Origin: Microbacterium oxydans
GTDB taxonomy: Bacteria > Actinomycetota > Actinomycetes > Actinomycetales > Microbacteriaceae
Reading direction: 5' to 3'
Length of the DNA stretch: 64,000 nucleotides
Assembly: GCF_000956525.1 (NCBI RefSeq)
Contig: NZ_JYIW01000019.1
Coordinates: forward strand, 109,225-173,224
Of this stretch, positions 7,556 to 18,642 are shown piece after piece; position 1 is the stretch's first letter, and each line of letters starts with the position of its first letter. The notes under the pieces are model-generated. The model saw only the letters and a list, made by a program, of their open reading frames with translations. It did not search any database and had not been told where the DNA came from. Position numbers and translations under genes: made by a program.

Positions 7556-9216
7556 TTCTGGTTCTCCTCGGAGTTCGTGCGGGACGAGCGTGCCTTGCGG
7601 GACGCCCGGGCTGAGGTGTCGACGTTGCGCACGGTCGACGTGAGCAGGTCGGGGTTCGCTGCGAGCTCGTCGTGCGCCTTCTCGATCTGCACGATGCTCT
7701 CGTCCTGCAGGATCGAGTCCTCGAGCGATGCCCGCTTGGCACGAGGCGTGCGGGCCGCGCGGATCGCCGGCATCACGATCGACAGCACCGCGAGCGCGAG
7801 CAGCACGAGTGCGATCGGGCTGACGACCTCGAAGAACGGACGAGTGGGCAGGATCGCGAGCGTGCGGGCGAGGTTCTCCTCGGCGAGCGGCCCGAGGAGC
7901 AGGCCGAGCACGACCGGACCAGCGGGCACCTGCATGCGCTTGAGCAGCACGCCGACGACGCCGAAGACGAGCATCGTGAGCACCGTCGACAGGCTGTTCG
8001 AGGTGGCGTAGGTGCCGATGATGCAGAAGATCAGGATGCCGCTCCACAGATACGGCTGCGGCACGTCGAGCAGCTTCACCATGCCCTTCATGCGCACCAG
8101 GCTCAGCGCCAGCGACAGGATCGTCGCGACGAGCATGATCCCCACGATCGAGACGACGAGGTCCGGCCGGTTCGTGAAGAGCGTCGGGCCGGGGGTGATG
8201 CCCCAGATGATCATCGAGCCGATCATGACCGCCATGACGGAGTCGCCGGGGATGCCGAGCGCCATCGTCGTGGTGAGTGATCCGCCGAGCGTGGCGCTGG
8301 AGGCGGTGTCGGATGCCGCGACGCCCTCGATCGAGCCCTTGCCGAACAGCTCCGGATGCTTCGAGGCCTTGCGAGCCCGCTCCCAACCGATGAGTCCGGC
8401 GATGTCGCCGCCGGCTGCCGGGATGAGGCCGACGCCGAGCCCGACCGCTCCGCCGACCGCGGTGGCGCGTCCTGACTGCTTGAGCTCTGCCCTGTTGGGC
8501 CACCAGCGGCCGAGGCTCGAGATGGGGCGCACGTTCGATTTGCGGTACGTGAGCAGCTGGTCGAACAGCTCAGCGATGCCGAAGAGGCCGATGATGACGG
8601 CAATGAAGTTGACGCCCTCGACGAGCTCGAGCACGCCGAAGGTGAAGCGCTGATCGGCGGTGGCGGCATAGGTGCCGACGGTGCCGAGCGCGAGACCGAA
8701 GAGACCAGCCAGGATGCCCTTGAGCATCGACTTCGACGAGATGCCGATCATGATCGAGATGCCGAAGACCACGAGGGCGAAGAGCTCGGGCGACTTGAAG
8801 TAGTCGCGGGCGAAGCTGGCGATCGGCACGGCGGCCACCGCGAACAGCACGAGCGAGGCGAGGATGCCGACGGCCGAGACGATCGCCGAGATGGTCAGCG
8901 CGAGGCCGGCCCTGCCCTGCTTCGCCATCGGATAGCCGTCGAGGGTGGTCGCGATGGAGGCCGGGGTGCCTGGCGTGTTGATCAGGATGGAGGGCACCCG
9001 GTCGCCGAAGTTGGCGGCGACGTAGATCGTCAGCAGCACTGCCAGGCCCTGCACGGGCTCGAGGGTCATCGTGAAGCCGGCGGCGAGCGCGACCGCCATG
9101 GTCGCGGTGATGCCGGGGAAGGCTCCGACCATGAAGCCGAGCACGAGGCCGACGAGCATGTAGAGCAGGATCGAGATGTCGAGGAGCGAGTTCAGCCCCT
9201 CCATGAGTGCGTTCAC
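7552..9216 (-). CDS. tctA: Tripartite tricarboxylate transporter, large permease TctA
   Basis: A 554-residue membrane protein with about 11-12 membrane segments. It has the family signatures GAFPGITATMAVAL near residues 31-45 and the repeated GIPGDSVMAVMIGSM near 305-320. The C-terminal tail of roughly 50 residues is charged and longer than usual. Its start overlaps the tctB stop by 4 nt. It forms the main sodium-driven transport channel with TctB and the TctC binding protein. Confidence 0.95.
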   Translation of the reverse strand: MNALMEGLNSLLDISILLYMLVGLVLGFMVGAFPGITATMAVALAAGFTMTLEPVQGLAVLLTIYVAANFGDRVPSILINTPGTPASIATTLDGYPMAKQGRAGLALTISAIVSAVGILASLVLFAVAAVPIASFARDYFKSPELFALVVFGISIMIGISSKSMLKGILAGLFGLALGTVGTYAATADQRFTFGVLELVEGVNFIAVIIGLFGIAELFDQLLTYRKSNVRPISSLGRWWPNRAELKQSGRATAVGGAVGLGVGLIPAAGGDIAGLIGWERARKASKHPELFGKGSIEGVAASDTASSATLGGSLTTTMALGIPGDSVMAVMIGSMIIWGITPGPTLFTNRPDLVVSIVGIMLVATILSLALSLVRMKGMVKLLDVPQPYLWSGILIFCIIGTYATSNSLSTVLTMLVFGVVGVLLKRMQVPAGPVVLGLLLGPLAEENLARTLAILPTRPFFEVVSPIALVLLALAVLSIVMPAIRAARTPRAKRASLEDSILQDESIVQIEKAHDELAANPDLLTSTVRNVDTSARASRKARSSRTNSEENQK

Positions 9217-9749
9217 AGGGGGATCCTCAGGAGCATCCCGAACACGACGTAGACGAACGCCGTGACGGAGACCGAGTAGATGATCAGGCTGATCCAGCCG
9301 CGGTGGCCGTAGAGCAGCATGAGAGCGGCCATCAGCACGGCGGCGGCGATCGGGAAGACCTCGATGCGGTAACCGAACAGGATGACGGTGCTCAGCGACC
9401 AGAGTGCGACGAAGGCGCAGGTGATCACGAGCGTGGCGATGACGCGGATGTAGCCGCCCGGCTGGATGCGCTCGAGGTCTTCGCGACCGGGAGCGGGACG
9501 CGTGAGCGCCATGGCCAGGATCGCGAGCGCGATGACGACGGCGGTGACGGCGATCACCGTCGGCCAGAACCGGGCGTCGATCTGGCCGGGCGCTGCCTCA
9601 CGGCGCAGCGGGATCTGCGTGGTGAGGAAGAGATAGCCGGCTGAGAAGGCAAGCGCGACGATGCCGAAGACGATCTCGAGCGGCCGGGATGCCGGTGCAC
9701 GCTGGGAGTCGTCGTCGGCGACGACGACTCCCGCTTCTGAAGGAGACAT
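9213..9749 (-). CDS. tctB: Tripartite tricarboxylate transporter, small permease TctB
   Basis: A 178-residue protein with four predicted membrane segments after a short hydrophilic N-terminus. Length and segment pattern fit TctB. It lies 19 bp after tctC and overlaps tctA by 4 nt. Confidence 0.88.
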   Translation of the reverse strand: MSPSEAGVVVADDDSQRAPASRPLEIVFGIVALAFSAGYLFLTTQIPLRREAAPGQIDARFWPTVIAVTAVVIALAILAMALTRPAPGREDLERIQPGGYIRVIATLVITCAFVALWSLSTVILFGYRIEVFPIAAAVLMAALMLLYGHRGWISLIIYSVSVTAFVYVVFGMLLRIPL

Positions 9750-9768
9750 GCTGAGTGACCGGGCCTGC

Positions 9769-10737
9769 TCAGCCCAGGAGGTCCTTGAACAGCGTGAACT
9801 GCTCGTCGACGAAGGTGGTCCACTCGGCGGAGTCGCGGTAGACCACGAGGTTGCCCGCGTCCTTCTGGAACTGCGTGTAGGTGTCGGACTCGACGGCTTC
9901 CTTGACGGCGGCCTCGAGTGTCGACTTCACGTCGTCGGGCAGGCCCTTGGGCGCGTAGATGCCACCCCAGCCGCCGAACACGACGTCTTCGCCGATGGCC
10001 TCTTCGACCGTCTCGACGTCTTTCGCGTCGGGGTGACGCTCGTCGTTCATGACGGCGAGGATGCGCACGGCCTCGCCCTGCGCGAGCGCCTCGCCGAGGC
10101 CGGAGACGGCGGCGACGGTCTCACCCGATGCTGCTGCGGCGACGGCGGTCGCGCCACCGTCGTAGGGAACGGGCGTGAAGGTCGCGTCGGTGGCGTTGCC
10201 GAGGCCGATGGTCGCTGCCTCCCAGATCGAGCCTGCGCCGGAGTTGGCGACCGTGACCGCGCCGGATCCGGCCTGTGCGACGAGGTCTTCCAGGGTCTCG
10301 ATGCCGCTGTTCGCGCCGACCGTGATGACGCCGGGGGCGAGCATGATCTGGCCGAGCAGGTCGAAGTCCTCGGGGAGCACGTTCGCGCTCTGCGTGGTGT
10401 TCAGCATCGCGATCTCGACCGGCGCGAAGCCGATGACGTAACCGTCGGGGTCCTGCGCGCCGACATACTCCATGGCGAGTGCGCCTGCTGCGCCCGGCAT
10501 GTTCTCGGGGATGATGCTGACGCCGAGGATCTTCTCGAGCTCGGTCGCGAGGGCGCGCGACGAGAGGTCGGAGCCGCCACCGGGGTTGGCCTGGATGATC
10601 AGGCGGATGTCGTTCACGGGGAAGGCCGACGCTGCGTCTTCACCCTCCTCGACCTTGGTGCAGGCCGAGAGGACGAGTGCGGTGGCTGCGAGGGCGGCGA
10701 TCGCTGCGGCCGCCCGGGTGATGCGCTTGCGGGGCAT
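9769..10737 (-). CDS. tctC: Tripartite tricarboxylate transporter substrate-binding lipoprotein TctC
   Basis: A 322-residue binding protein. Its signal peptide ends in the lipobox LSAC. The body has the TctC/Bug features IIQANPGGGSDLSSRALA near the N-terminus, then ENMPGAAGALAMEY. It is the first structural gene after the GntR regulator and is preceded by a perfect 26-bp palindrome. Bug-type proteins bind carboxylates; the ligand here is unknown. Confidence 0.93.
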   Translation of the reverse strand: MPRKRITRAAAAIAALAATALVLSACTKVEEGEDAASAFPVNDIRLIIQANPGGGSDLSSRALATELEKILGVSIIPENMPGAAGALAMEYVGAQDPDGYVIGFAPVEIAMLNTTQSANVLPEDFDLLGQIMLAPGVITVGANSGIETLEDLVAQAGSGAVTVANSGAGSIWEAATIGLGNATDATFTPVPYDGGATAVAAAASGETVAAVSGLGEALAQGEAVRILAVMNDERHPDAKDVETVEEAIGEDVVFGGWGGIYAPKGLPDDVKSTLEAAVKEAVESDTYTQFQKDAGNLVVYRDSAEWTTFVDEQFTLFKDLLG

Positions 10738-10787
10738 CTTTGCTCCTCTACGTGGGTCGACCGTGTTGTCGACGTCCCGAGGCTAGC

Positions 10788-10813
10788 AGTGTTGACTGTT
10801 AACAGTCAACACT
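10788..10813. promoter_or_regulatory. GntR operator in front of tctC
   Basis: A perfect 26-bp palindrome. The half is AGTGTTGACTGTT and is followed directly by its complement. It lies between the regulator gene and tctC, 51 bp before the tctC start. It shares TGTTAACAG with the site upstream of the regulator gene. Confidence 0.8.
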
Positions 10814-10844
10814 CGAACGGCCGCCCGGGGGTCCGCGATAGAGG

Positions 10845-11507
10845 TCAGCGCCGCGCGGTGATCTCGCTGAGCATCCGGTCACGGGCGCCGTCGAGGTGCG
10901 AGGCGAGCACCTCCGCAGCCTTCTCCGGAGTGCCGGTGCGCATGACGTCGAGCAGTTTCATGTGGTCGCCGGACGACTCGTGCAGGTCTTCGTCATGGTT
11001 GATCGTGACGTCGAGCAGCGCGGTGAACGTCGGAAGGTACTGGTTCCACGCCCCCTCGAGACGCGGATGATCGGCGAGCGCGTAGATCTGCGAGTGGAAG
11101 TCGAGGTCGGCGGTGACGAAGGCCGCGTGGTCGCCGTCGTCGGCCGCCGTGCCCATGCGCCCCACGGCGGCTGCCATCGGCGCCCACCGAGCGGCATCCT
11201 CGACCCGCATGGCCCTGGAGAGCGCGAGCTGTTCGAGCGCCCCGCGCAGGCTGTAGAGCTGCTCGACGTCATCGGGCGAGAGGCCGACGATGTACACGCC
11301 GCGAGGGCGCTGCACCTCGACGAGCTTCTCGAAGCTGAGCTGCGTGAGTGCGTCGCGGATCGGACCGCGGCTCACGTCGAACTCCTCGGCGAGCGCCTCT
11401 TCGGTGATGCGGGCGCCCGGCGCGAGTTCGCCGCGCACGATGCGCTGTCTCAGCACCCGGGCCACTTGTGCCCCGAGGGATTCTCCACGCTTCACGCTCT
11501 GCGTCAC
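10845..11507 (-). CDS. GntR family transcriptional regulator (FadR/FCD type)
   Basis: A 220-residue regulator. The N-terminal winged helix shows LRQRIVRGELAPGARITEEALAEEF, and the C-terminal FCD domain has metal-type histidines (DLDFHSQIY, with SSGDHMK and SHLDGAR). The start is GTG at 11507 with AGGAGGT upstream. It is cotranscribed ahead of tctCBA and has sites both upstream of itself and before tctC, so autoregulation with ligand-responsive control of the operon is likely. Confidence 0.92.
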   Translation of the reverse strand: MTQSVKRGESLGAQVARVLRQRIVRGELAPGARITEEALAEEFDVSRGPIRDALTQLSFEKLVEVQRPRGVYIVGLSPDDVEQLYSLRGALEQLALSRAMRVEDAARWAPMAAAVGRMGTAADDGDHAAFVTADLDFHSQIYALADHPRLEGAWNQYLPTFTALLDVTINHDEDLHESSGDHMKLLDVMRTGTPEKAAEVLASHLDGARDRMLSEITARR

Positions 11508-11516
11508 GGCGACCTC

Positions 11517-11532
11517 CTGTTAACAGTTGACA
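11517..11532. promoter_or_regulatory. GntR operator at the regulator's own gene
   Basis: CTGTTAACAG palindrome followed by the half-site AACAGTTGACA. It shares its core with the site at 10788-10813. It overlaps the ribosome-binding region of the regulator gene, supporting autoregulation. Confidence 0.65.
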
Positions 11533-11554
11533 GGATACACACCCGGTGCGGGGA

Positions 11555-11980
11555 TCAGTTCCCTCGCGGGTTCCAGAGCACGACGTCGGTCGAGCGGCGC
11601 AGACGGCGCCCGCTCGGCATCGGTACGACGCCCGCGGAACCGGCGGCGAAGACTCGCACGCCCGGTCGGTTCTCGCGCTCGGCGCGGATGGCGGCTTCGA
11701 GCTCGGAGATGCGGCGGCGCAGCATCCGATTCTCGTCCTCCAGGTCGAGCACGCGCGCGATCGCTGGCAGGCTCATTCCCGCGGCAGAGAGTTGAGCGAC
11801 CTCACGGAGCTGCTCGATGTTCCGAGGCGAGTAGCGGCGAGAGCCGCCGGAGGTGCGCCCGGGGACGACGAGCCCGATGCGGTCGTACTGTCGCAGGGTC
11901 TGCGGATGCATGCCGGCGAGCTCGGCGGCGGCGGCGATCGCGAACACCGGGGTATCGGGGTCCGGGCGGAGGTCAGCCAT
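11555..11980 (-). CDS. hspR: Heat-shock repressor HspR (MerR family)
   Basis: A 141-residue MerR-type protein. The DNA-binding part reads AELAGMHPQTLRQYDRIGLV and SGGSRRYSPRNIEQL, which is diagnostic of HspR. A coiled segment (LEDENRMLRRRISELEAAI) follows. It is the last gene of the dnaK operon, 48 bp after dnaJ. HspR normally represses this operon together with DnaK by binding the HAIR element; one is present at 15636-15656. Confidence 0.95.
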   Translation of the reverse strand: MADLRPDPDTPVFAIAAAAELAGMHPQTLRQYDRIGLVVPGRTSGGSRRYSPRNIEQLREVAQLSAAGMSLPAIARVLDLEDENRMLRRRISELEAAIRAERENRPGVRVFAAGSAGVVPMPSGRRLRRSTDVVLWNPRGN

Positions 11981-12028
11981 TCCTGATCACCTCGCTCCCC
12001 GGTGTCGCGGTCATCGATGCTCCCATGC

Positions 12029-13015
12029 TCAGCGGCGGGCCTTCGCCATCAACTCGGCCCGAGGGTTCTCCGCGGGCTCGAGCGCCTGGAACTTCTCCAG
12101 CGCCTCTCGAGCGGCCTCGTCGAGGTGCGATGGCACAGCGACCTGCAGCTCGGCGAGCAGATCGCCGGTGCCCTTCGACGTGGCGACGCCACGACCCTTG
12201 ACCCGGAGCACGCGCCCGGAGGGCGTGCCGGGGGCGACGCGGAGCTTGACGATGTCGCCGCTCAGCGTCGGCACCTCGATGGTGGCGCCGAGCGTCGCCT
12301 CGGTGAAGGTCACGGGGACCGTGAGGCGGAGGTTCAGGCCATCGCGGGTGAACACCGGGTGCGGCCGCACCGCGATCTGCACCACGATGTCGCCGCTCTC
12401 GCCGCCGTCAGGAGAAGGACGACCACGGCCGCGGAGACGGATCTTCTGCCCGTCGGCGACCCCGGCGGGGATCTTCACCTTGAACGGCTTGCCGTCCTCG
12501 CCCTGCAGGGTGATGGTCTCACCCTGCACGGCGGTGACGAAGTCGAGCGTCGTGCGGGCCGTGACGTCGGCGCCGCGCTGCGGCCCGCCGAAGCCACGGT
12601 ATCCGCCGGACGTCTGACCGAAGCGGCCGTTGCCGAACGCTCCGCCCTGTCCCTGGTTGAACATCGCGAAGATGTCCTCGAAGTCGGCGGACTGACCGCC
12701 ACGGCCCTGCTGGCCGTAGCGGCTGAAGACGTCTTCGAACCCGCCCGCACCCGAGCCGCCCGCCGTGAAGCGAGCGCCCGAGCCCATGGCGCGGATCTCG
12801 TCGTACTCCTTGCGCTGCTCGACGTCGGAGAGCACCGAGTAGGCCTCGCTGATCTCCTTGAACTTGGTCTCGGCCTTCGCATCGCCCTGATTGGAGTCAG
12901 GGTGATACTTGCGCGCGAGCTTGCGATACGTCTTCTTGAGATCGGCAGCAGTGACGTCCTTGGAGACCCCGAGCGTCTTGTAGAAGTCCTTGTCGAACCA
13001 GTCCTGGCTAGCCAT
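12029..13015 (-). CDS. dnaJ: Chaperone DnaJ, type lacking the zinc domain
   Basis: A 328-residue J-protein. It contains a J-domain with HPD near residues 38-40, a Gly/Phe-rich linker with two FEDxF motifs, and the substrate-binding C-terminal domains. No cysteine is present, so the usual CxxCxGxG zinc repeats of class A DnaJ are missing (class B/CbpA-like architecture). It lies 6 bp after grpE and stimulates DnaK ATPase. Confidence 0.95.
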   Translation of the reverse strand: MASQDWFDKDFYKTLGVSKDVTAADLKKTYRKLARKYHPDSNQGDAKAETKFKEISEAYSVLSDVEQRKEYDEIRAMGSGARFTAGGSGAGGFEDVFSRYGQQGRGGQSADFEDIFAMFNQGQGGAFGNGRFGQTSGGYRGFGGPQRGADVTARTTLDFVTAVQGETITLQGEDGKPFKVKIPAGVADGQKIRLRGRGRPSPDGGESGDIVVQIAVRPHPVFTRDGLNLRLTVPVTFTEATLGATIEVPTLSGDIVKLRVAPGTPSGRVLRVKGRGVATSKGTGDLLAELQVAVPSHLDEAAREALEKFQALEPAENPRAELMAKARR

Positions 13016-13021
13016 CTTCGA

Positions 13022-13702
13022 CTACTGGGTCCCTGAGCCTGTCGAAGGGTCGACCGGAACAGCGACGACGACCTTCGCGGGGCGCAGCTCGACATCTCCG
13101 AGGCGGTAGCCCACCTCGACGACCTCGAGCACTGTCGCCTTGGCCGCACCGGGGGTGGGCTGCTGGAAGATCGCCTCGTGGCGCTGCGGGTCGAAGTCCT
13201 CGCCCTGCTCACCGTACGAGACGACGCCGAGGCGCTCGACGACCGCCCGCACCTTGTCCGCGATGACCGCGAAGGGGGTGCCGTCGACCAGGTCACCGTG
13301 GGCTGCTGCGCGGTCGAGGTCGTCGAGCACGGGGATGAGGCCCTTGACTGCCTCGCCCTTCGCCCGCTCGTTCTCGATCTGACGCTGCTCCTCGGTGCGG
13401 CGGCGGTAGTTGGCGTACTCGGCCTGCAGACGCTTGAGGTCGTTCAGCAGGGTCGACTCGAGGTCGGCGAGCACGGCGTCCTCCGCCGCGGCCTCACCGG
13501 TCTGCGGTGCGCCGAGGATGTCGTCGACCGTGAGCTCGTCAGCGGCGCCGTCGACCGGCGTCTCATCAGAGCCCTCGGCCGCCTGCGCCTCGCGGGAGTC
13601 CTGGTGGTGCGGCGCGGGGCCGGGCGCCTGAGCGTCCGACCCCTCGCTGCGACCTTCGGCGGACTCGGGAATCTCGTTCTCGTCGAAGTTCTTGTCCGTC
13701 AT
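13022..13702 (-). CDS. grpE: Nucleotide exchange factor GrpE
   Basis: A 226-residue GrpE. A long acidic, disordered N-terminus (about 75 residues) precedes the coiled coil (LLNDLKRLQAEYANYRRRTEEQ) and the C-terminal beta domain (VVEVGYRLGDVELRPAKVVVA). The last ten residues are encoded by a copy of a palindromic repeat (about 13026-13050). It starts 2 bp after the dnaK stop. Confidence 0.95.
   Translation of the reverse strand: MTDKNFDENEIPESAEGRSEGSDAQAPGPAPHHQDSREAQAAEGSDETPVDGAADELTVDDILGAPQTGEAAAEDAVLADLESTLLNDLKRLQAEYANYRRRTEEQRQIENERAKGEAVKGLIPVLDDLDRAAAHGDLVDGTPFAVIADKVRAVVERLGVVSYGEQGEDFDPQRHEAIFQQPTPGAAKATVLEVVEVGYRLGDVELRPAKVVVAVPVDPSTGSGTQ
13026..13050. repeat. Short palindromic repeat at the 3' end of grpE
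   Basis: GGTCCCTGAGCCTGTCGAAG is an interrupted palindrome (CCCTGAGCC / GTCGAAGGG arms). I recognise this as a dispersed intergenic repeat common in actinobacteria. Here it has been read into the last codons of grpE (DPSTGSGTQ). Only one copy was noticed in this window. Confidence 0.5.
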
Positions 13703-13704
13703 GG

Positions 13705-15683
<1,979 letters not shown>

Positions 15684-15685
15684 AC

Positions 15686-15712
15686 AAAGTTGATATGAAC
15701 TGGCTCAACTTT
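15686..15712. promoter_or_regulatory. Second inverted repeat upstream of dnaK promoter
   Basis: Arms AAAGTTGA and TCAACTTT separated by 11 bp, immediately upstream of the -35. It could be an additional regulator or degenerate HspR site. Confidence 0.4.
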
Positions 15713-15759
15713 TGGCGTGGGTCACTGCCGGCGCGGGGATCCGCGGCGCGGTTTGCGCG

Positions 15760-16356
15760 TCACCGCCCGCCGACGAGCGCGTCGATGCTTCGTGCCAACC
15801 TCGCTGCGGTCACGTCGGCCGTGAAGGTGGCGGGGTCGAGCAGGGCCTGCAGGGCGATGCCGTCGAGGGTGGCGTGCAGCGCATCGGTCGTCACGTCGAG
15901 GTCGGCGGCAGCGCCGTCGCGCAACTCGCCGGTTCGGACGAGCTCGTCGATCGCCGCGCGACAGACGGCGCGGACGTCGCTGGTGAGTGCTGCGCTCGCG
16001 GAGCGCAGATGCGGCTGGGTGATCGCGAGCGTCGCGAGCTGCAGTTGCGCGACCAGCTCAGCGCGCCGGTCGTCGTCGAGCGGGAGCAGTTGCTCGAGCA
16101 GCGAGAGGACGAACCCCCGCCCCTCCCCTGACAGGCCGCCGATCCTGGCCGCCACTCGATCGCGCACGAAGGTGAAGCACCAGGCCTGCAGCGCATCCTG
16201 CGTGGGGAATGCCCGGCGCAGCGATGCGGTGGCGATACCGGCCTCGTCGGCCACTTTGCGCACCGACAGGCTCGAGAGCCCCTCGGCCACGAGCACGCGC
16301 AGCACGGCCTCGCCGATCTGGCGCGCCCTCGAGTCGTGGTCGATGAGGCGCGGCAT
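15760..16356 (-). CDS. TetR/AcrR family regulator
   Basis: A 198-residue TetR-type protein. The helix-turn-helix is near residues 25-50 (LSSLSVRKVADEAGIATASLRRAF). It has a long helical ligand domain. Its ATG overlaps the TGA of the membrane-protein gene upstream by one base, so the two form an operon, and an operator-like palindrome lies before the first gene. It probably represses that gene pair. Confidence 0.88.
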   Translation of the reverse strand: MPRLIDHDSRARQIGEAVLRVLVAEGLSSLSVRKVADEAGIATASLRRAFPTQDALQAWCFTFVRDRVAARIGGLSGEGRGFVLSLLEQLLPLDDDRRAELVAQLQLATLAITQPHLRSASAALTSDVRAVCRAAIDELVRTGELRDGAAADLDVTTDALHATLDGIALQALLDPATFTADVTAARLARSIDALVGGR

Positions 16357-16904
16357 CACCGCACCTCGACCGGGTGCGGTCGCGCGGGCTTCGGCCAGAT
16401 CGTGTAGCTCACAGCCCAGAGCGTATCGATGGCGACGATGACGCCCAAGATGGGGAAGAACCCGAGCAGCTCCTGCGTGCGCGCCGGCGCACCGACGATC
16501 AGGATCAATGCGCCGAGGATGGCTGCGGCGATCACGGCCGCGAGCAGTGTGCGCGCGGCATCCTTCCAACACGAGATCGTGTATGCGGTGCCGGTCGGCT
16601 TCGGCGGCATCGCGGCACCGGAGATCCGCTGCTCGAATCGGCGGTCGACCCACGCCATCATCCTGTGTCCGTAGGCGACCGAGATGCCGATGTAGAGGGC
16701 GGCCAGCCCGTGATGCCAGGACGCCGTGCCGCCACCCAGCAGATCTGCCGCGACGAGCGCCAGCAGCACCAGATCGATCACCGGAGCGGCGACCAGCAGT
16801 GCCGCCCCCAGCCGTGGCATGCCCGCGAGGTACCGCACACAGAGGCCGCCGATGACGGCCACCCAGAAACCGATCTCGCACGCCAGGATCGCCAGAAGAA
16901 TCAT
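16356..16904 (-). CDS. Membrane protein of unknown function
   Basis: A 182-residue protein with about five hydrophobic segments, a Trp/Tyr-rich stretch between segments three and four, and a basic C-terminus. I do not recognise the family. It is cotranscribed with the TetR gene and its start lies 11 bp from a TetR-type palindrome, so its expression is likely inducible. Confidence 0.8.
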   Translation of the reverse strand: MILLAILACEIGFWVAVIGGLCVRYLAGMPRLGAALLVAAPVIDLVLLALVAADLLGGGTASWHHGLAALYIGISVAYGHRMMAWVDRRFEQRISGAAMPPKPTGTAYTISCWKDAARTLLAAVIAAAILGALILIVGAPARTQELLGFFPILGVIVAIDTLWAVSYTIWPKPARPHPVEVR

Positions 16905-16914
16905 GCCGCCATGT

Positions 16915-16930
16915 TAGTACAGTCGTGCTA
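16915..16930. promoter_or_regulatory. TetR-type operator
   Basis: Imperfect palindrome TAGTACAGTCGTGCTA with symmetric outer bases (TAGnAC...GTnCTA). It lies just upstream of the membrane protein/TetR operon. Confidence 0.6.
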
Positions 16931-16994
16931 CCAAAACGAACGGAGATAAGTGAGTCAACCGGGGGCATGATCGGGTGCACGGACGTCATCACGA

Positions 16995-18377
16995 TCAGAA
17001 CGGCGGAGTGGCGTCGTCTTCGACGAACGTCACAGTGGTCGGCGGCTGCGGACGGTCGATGTATGTGCGCCCCGAGGGGCTCGTCCAGGCGAAGAGACCG
17101 GCGTCGAGCCGCTCGATATGCCAAGGGCTGTGATGCTTGAGCATGTGATGGCGTCGACACAGATGAGCGAGGTTCTCTTCGCGAGTGGCTCCCCCGAGCG
17201 CCGCGTCATGGGTGTGGTCGATGTCGCTCTCGTCGGGTGATCGCCCGCAGCCGGGGAAGCGGCACCGTTGATCGCGCGCTCGGAGGTGCCGGCGAAGATC
17301 GGCCCCCGGGCGGTAGCGGTCGACCGCGAGCACGGCACCGGTGATCGGATGCGTGAGCACGCGGTCCCACCCGGGTGCCGCAGCGGCGAGCGCCCGCGCA
17401 GTCCTGGCATCGACCGGACGACGCCCGTCGAGCTCAGCCGGCGTCTGAGTGCTCTCCAGAAGCGTCATCACCGGAACCGTGACCGAGACGTGCGCGCGGA
17501 TCGCACCGAGCACTCCCCCGTCGCCGTCGTGGCCGAGCGGAACTCCGGAGAGCAGCACATCGAGCGCGACATCTGCACGGAGCTGGTCGAGCGAGCGCTC
17601 GTCATGCGAGCGGTGTTCATTCGAGCGGTGGTCATGCGAGCGGTGGTCAGTGACAGAGTCCCGATCGGTGGCGCTCCCGGCGTCATGCTCAAGCTCAAGG
17701 ACGGCATCCTCTCCTGACCACGTCGCGGTTCGTTGGGCCTGCACAGCCTTCGCCATGCCCGTCAACCGCTCGAACGCCCCCTGCACGAGTGCCGCAGGGC
17801 CGAGAAGGCCGATTTCGGCCATGCCGTCGGGAGCATCCCTGATCCAGACCCTCCGCTGCTCGCGCGCATCGGCATGTCGCTCATCGAGCGTTCGGGGCTG
17901 AAAGCGCTCGGCGGCTCGTCGTGCGATCCGAGCCAGCCGGTTGGGCGACTCGACCTCTGCTGTCGCGATCATCGTGTCGGCGTATGCATCCCGATCCGTC
18001 GCATGTTCGAGGTGTGCTCCGGCTTCGACGATCACTCTCGCGTGCGCGGCACTGATGCGACCAGCGCCCTGCGCCGCCCAGACGAGCGGGTACCGCGTGA
18101 CGAAGAACTCAGCATCTGCCATGCGCCGTTGCACCGTGCGGTCACTCATGCGCAGCGCGGCACCGAGCTCTGCGGCGACCGAGCGCGTCGTCATGTCACC
18201 CAGGTCAGGATGCTCTCCCTGCTGCGCGACCTCGATCGCCCATCGTGACGCGAGCGCGAGGACACCATCGCGAGCCGCCTGCAGGCCGCCGATCACGTCC
18301 TCGATCGACTGCACCATGTCGACCAGCGCGCAGAGCGTGGCCATCTGCTGGTCCGTGGCATCGATGAGTGCTTCCAT
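16995..18377 (-). CDS. HNH endonuclease domain protein with DUF222
   Basis: A 460-residue protein of the actinobacterial DUF222/13E12 family. The N-terminal DUF222 region is helical. The C-terminal HNH site shows CRFPGC, DIDHTHD and LCRRHHMLKH near residues 375-425. A low-complexity insert near residues 255-275 repeats the pattern H/E-R-S-H/N, from a run of GAGCGGTGGTCATGC-like units. These genes are multicopy in actinobacteria and often tied to mobile DNA; the substrate is unknown. Confidence 0.9.
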   Translation of the reverse strand: MEALIDATDQQMATLCALVDMVQSIEDVIGGLQAARDGVLALASRWAIEVAQQGEHPDLGDMTTRSVAAELGAALRMSDRTVQRRMADAEFFVTRYPLVWAAQGAGRISAAHARVIVEAGAHLEHATDRDAYADTMIATAEVESPNRLARIARRAAERFQPRTLDERHADAREQRRVWIRDAPDGMAEIGLLGPAALVQGAFERLTGMAKAVQAQRTATWSGEDAVLELEHDAGSATDRDSVTDHRSHDHRSNEHRSHDERSLDQLRADVALDVLLSGVPLGHDGDGGVLGAIRAHVSVTVPVMTLLESTQTPAELDGRRPVDARTARALAAAAPGWDRVLTHPITGAVLAVDRYRPGADLRRHLRARDQRCRFPGCGRSPDESDIDHTHDAALGGATREENLAHLCRRHHMLKHHSPWHIERLDAGLFAWTSPSGRTYIDRPQPPTTVTFVEDDATPPF

Positions 18378-18642
18378 ACCTCGATTCCATCAGCGACCAC
18401 CGACATTCACGACCTGATCAGCGCACAAAAAGGGCCGGTTCGAATTGCATACCGGCATATCGCTCGGTGGCGCCGAGAGGGGTCGCAGATTGCCGGGTCA
18501 CGCCGCCGGAAGCGGCCATACGCGACACCTCCACAGCCGGCGGATCGCGACCACACACACAGCAACCCGCACAGCCCCCGTACAGCCCAGATCCACACGC
18601 CCAGACGCCCCCACTGTCAGAGGCACAGGGCAGGATGGAAGC

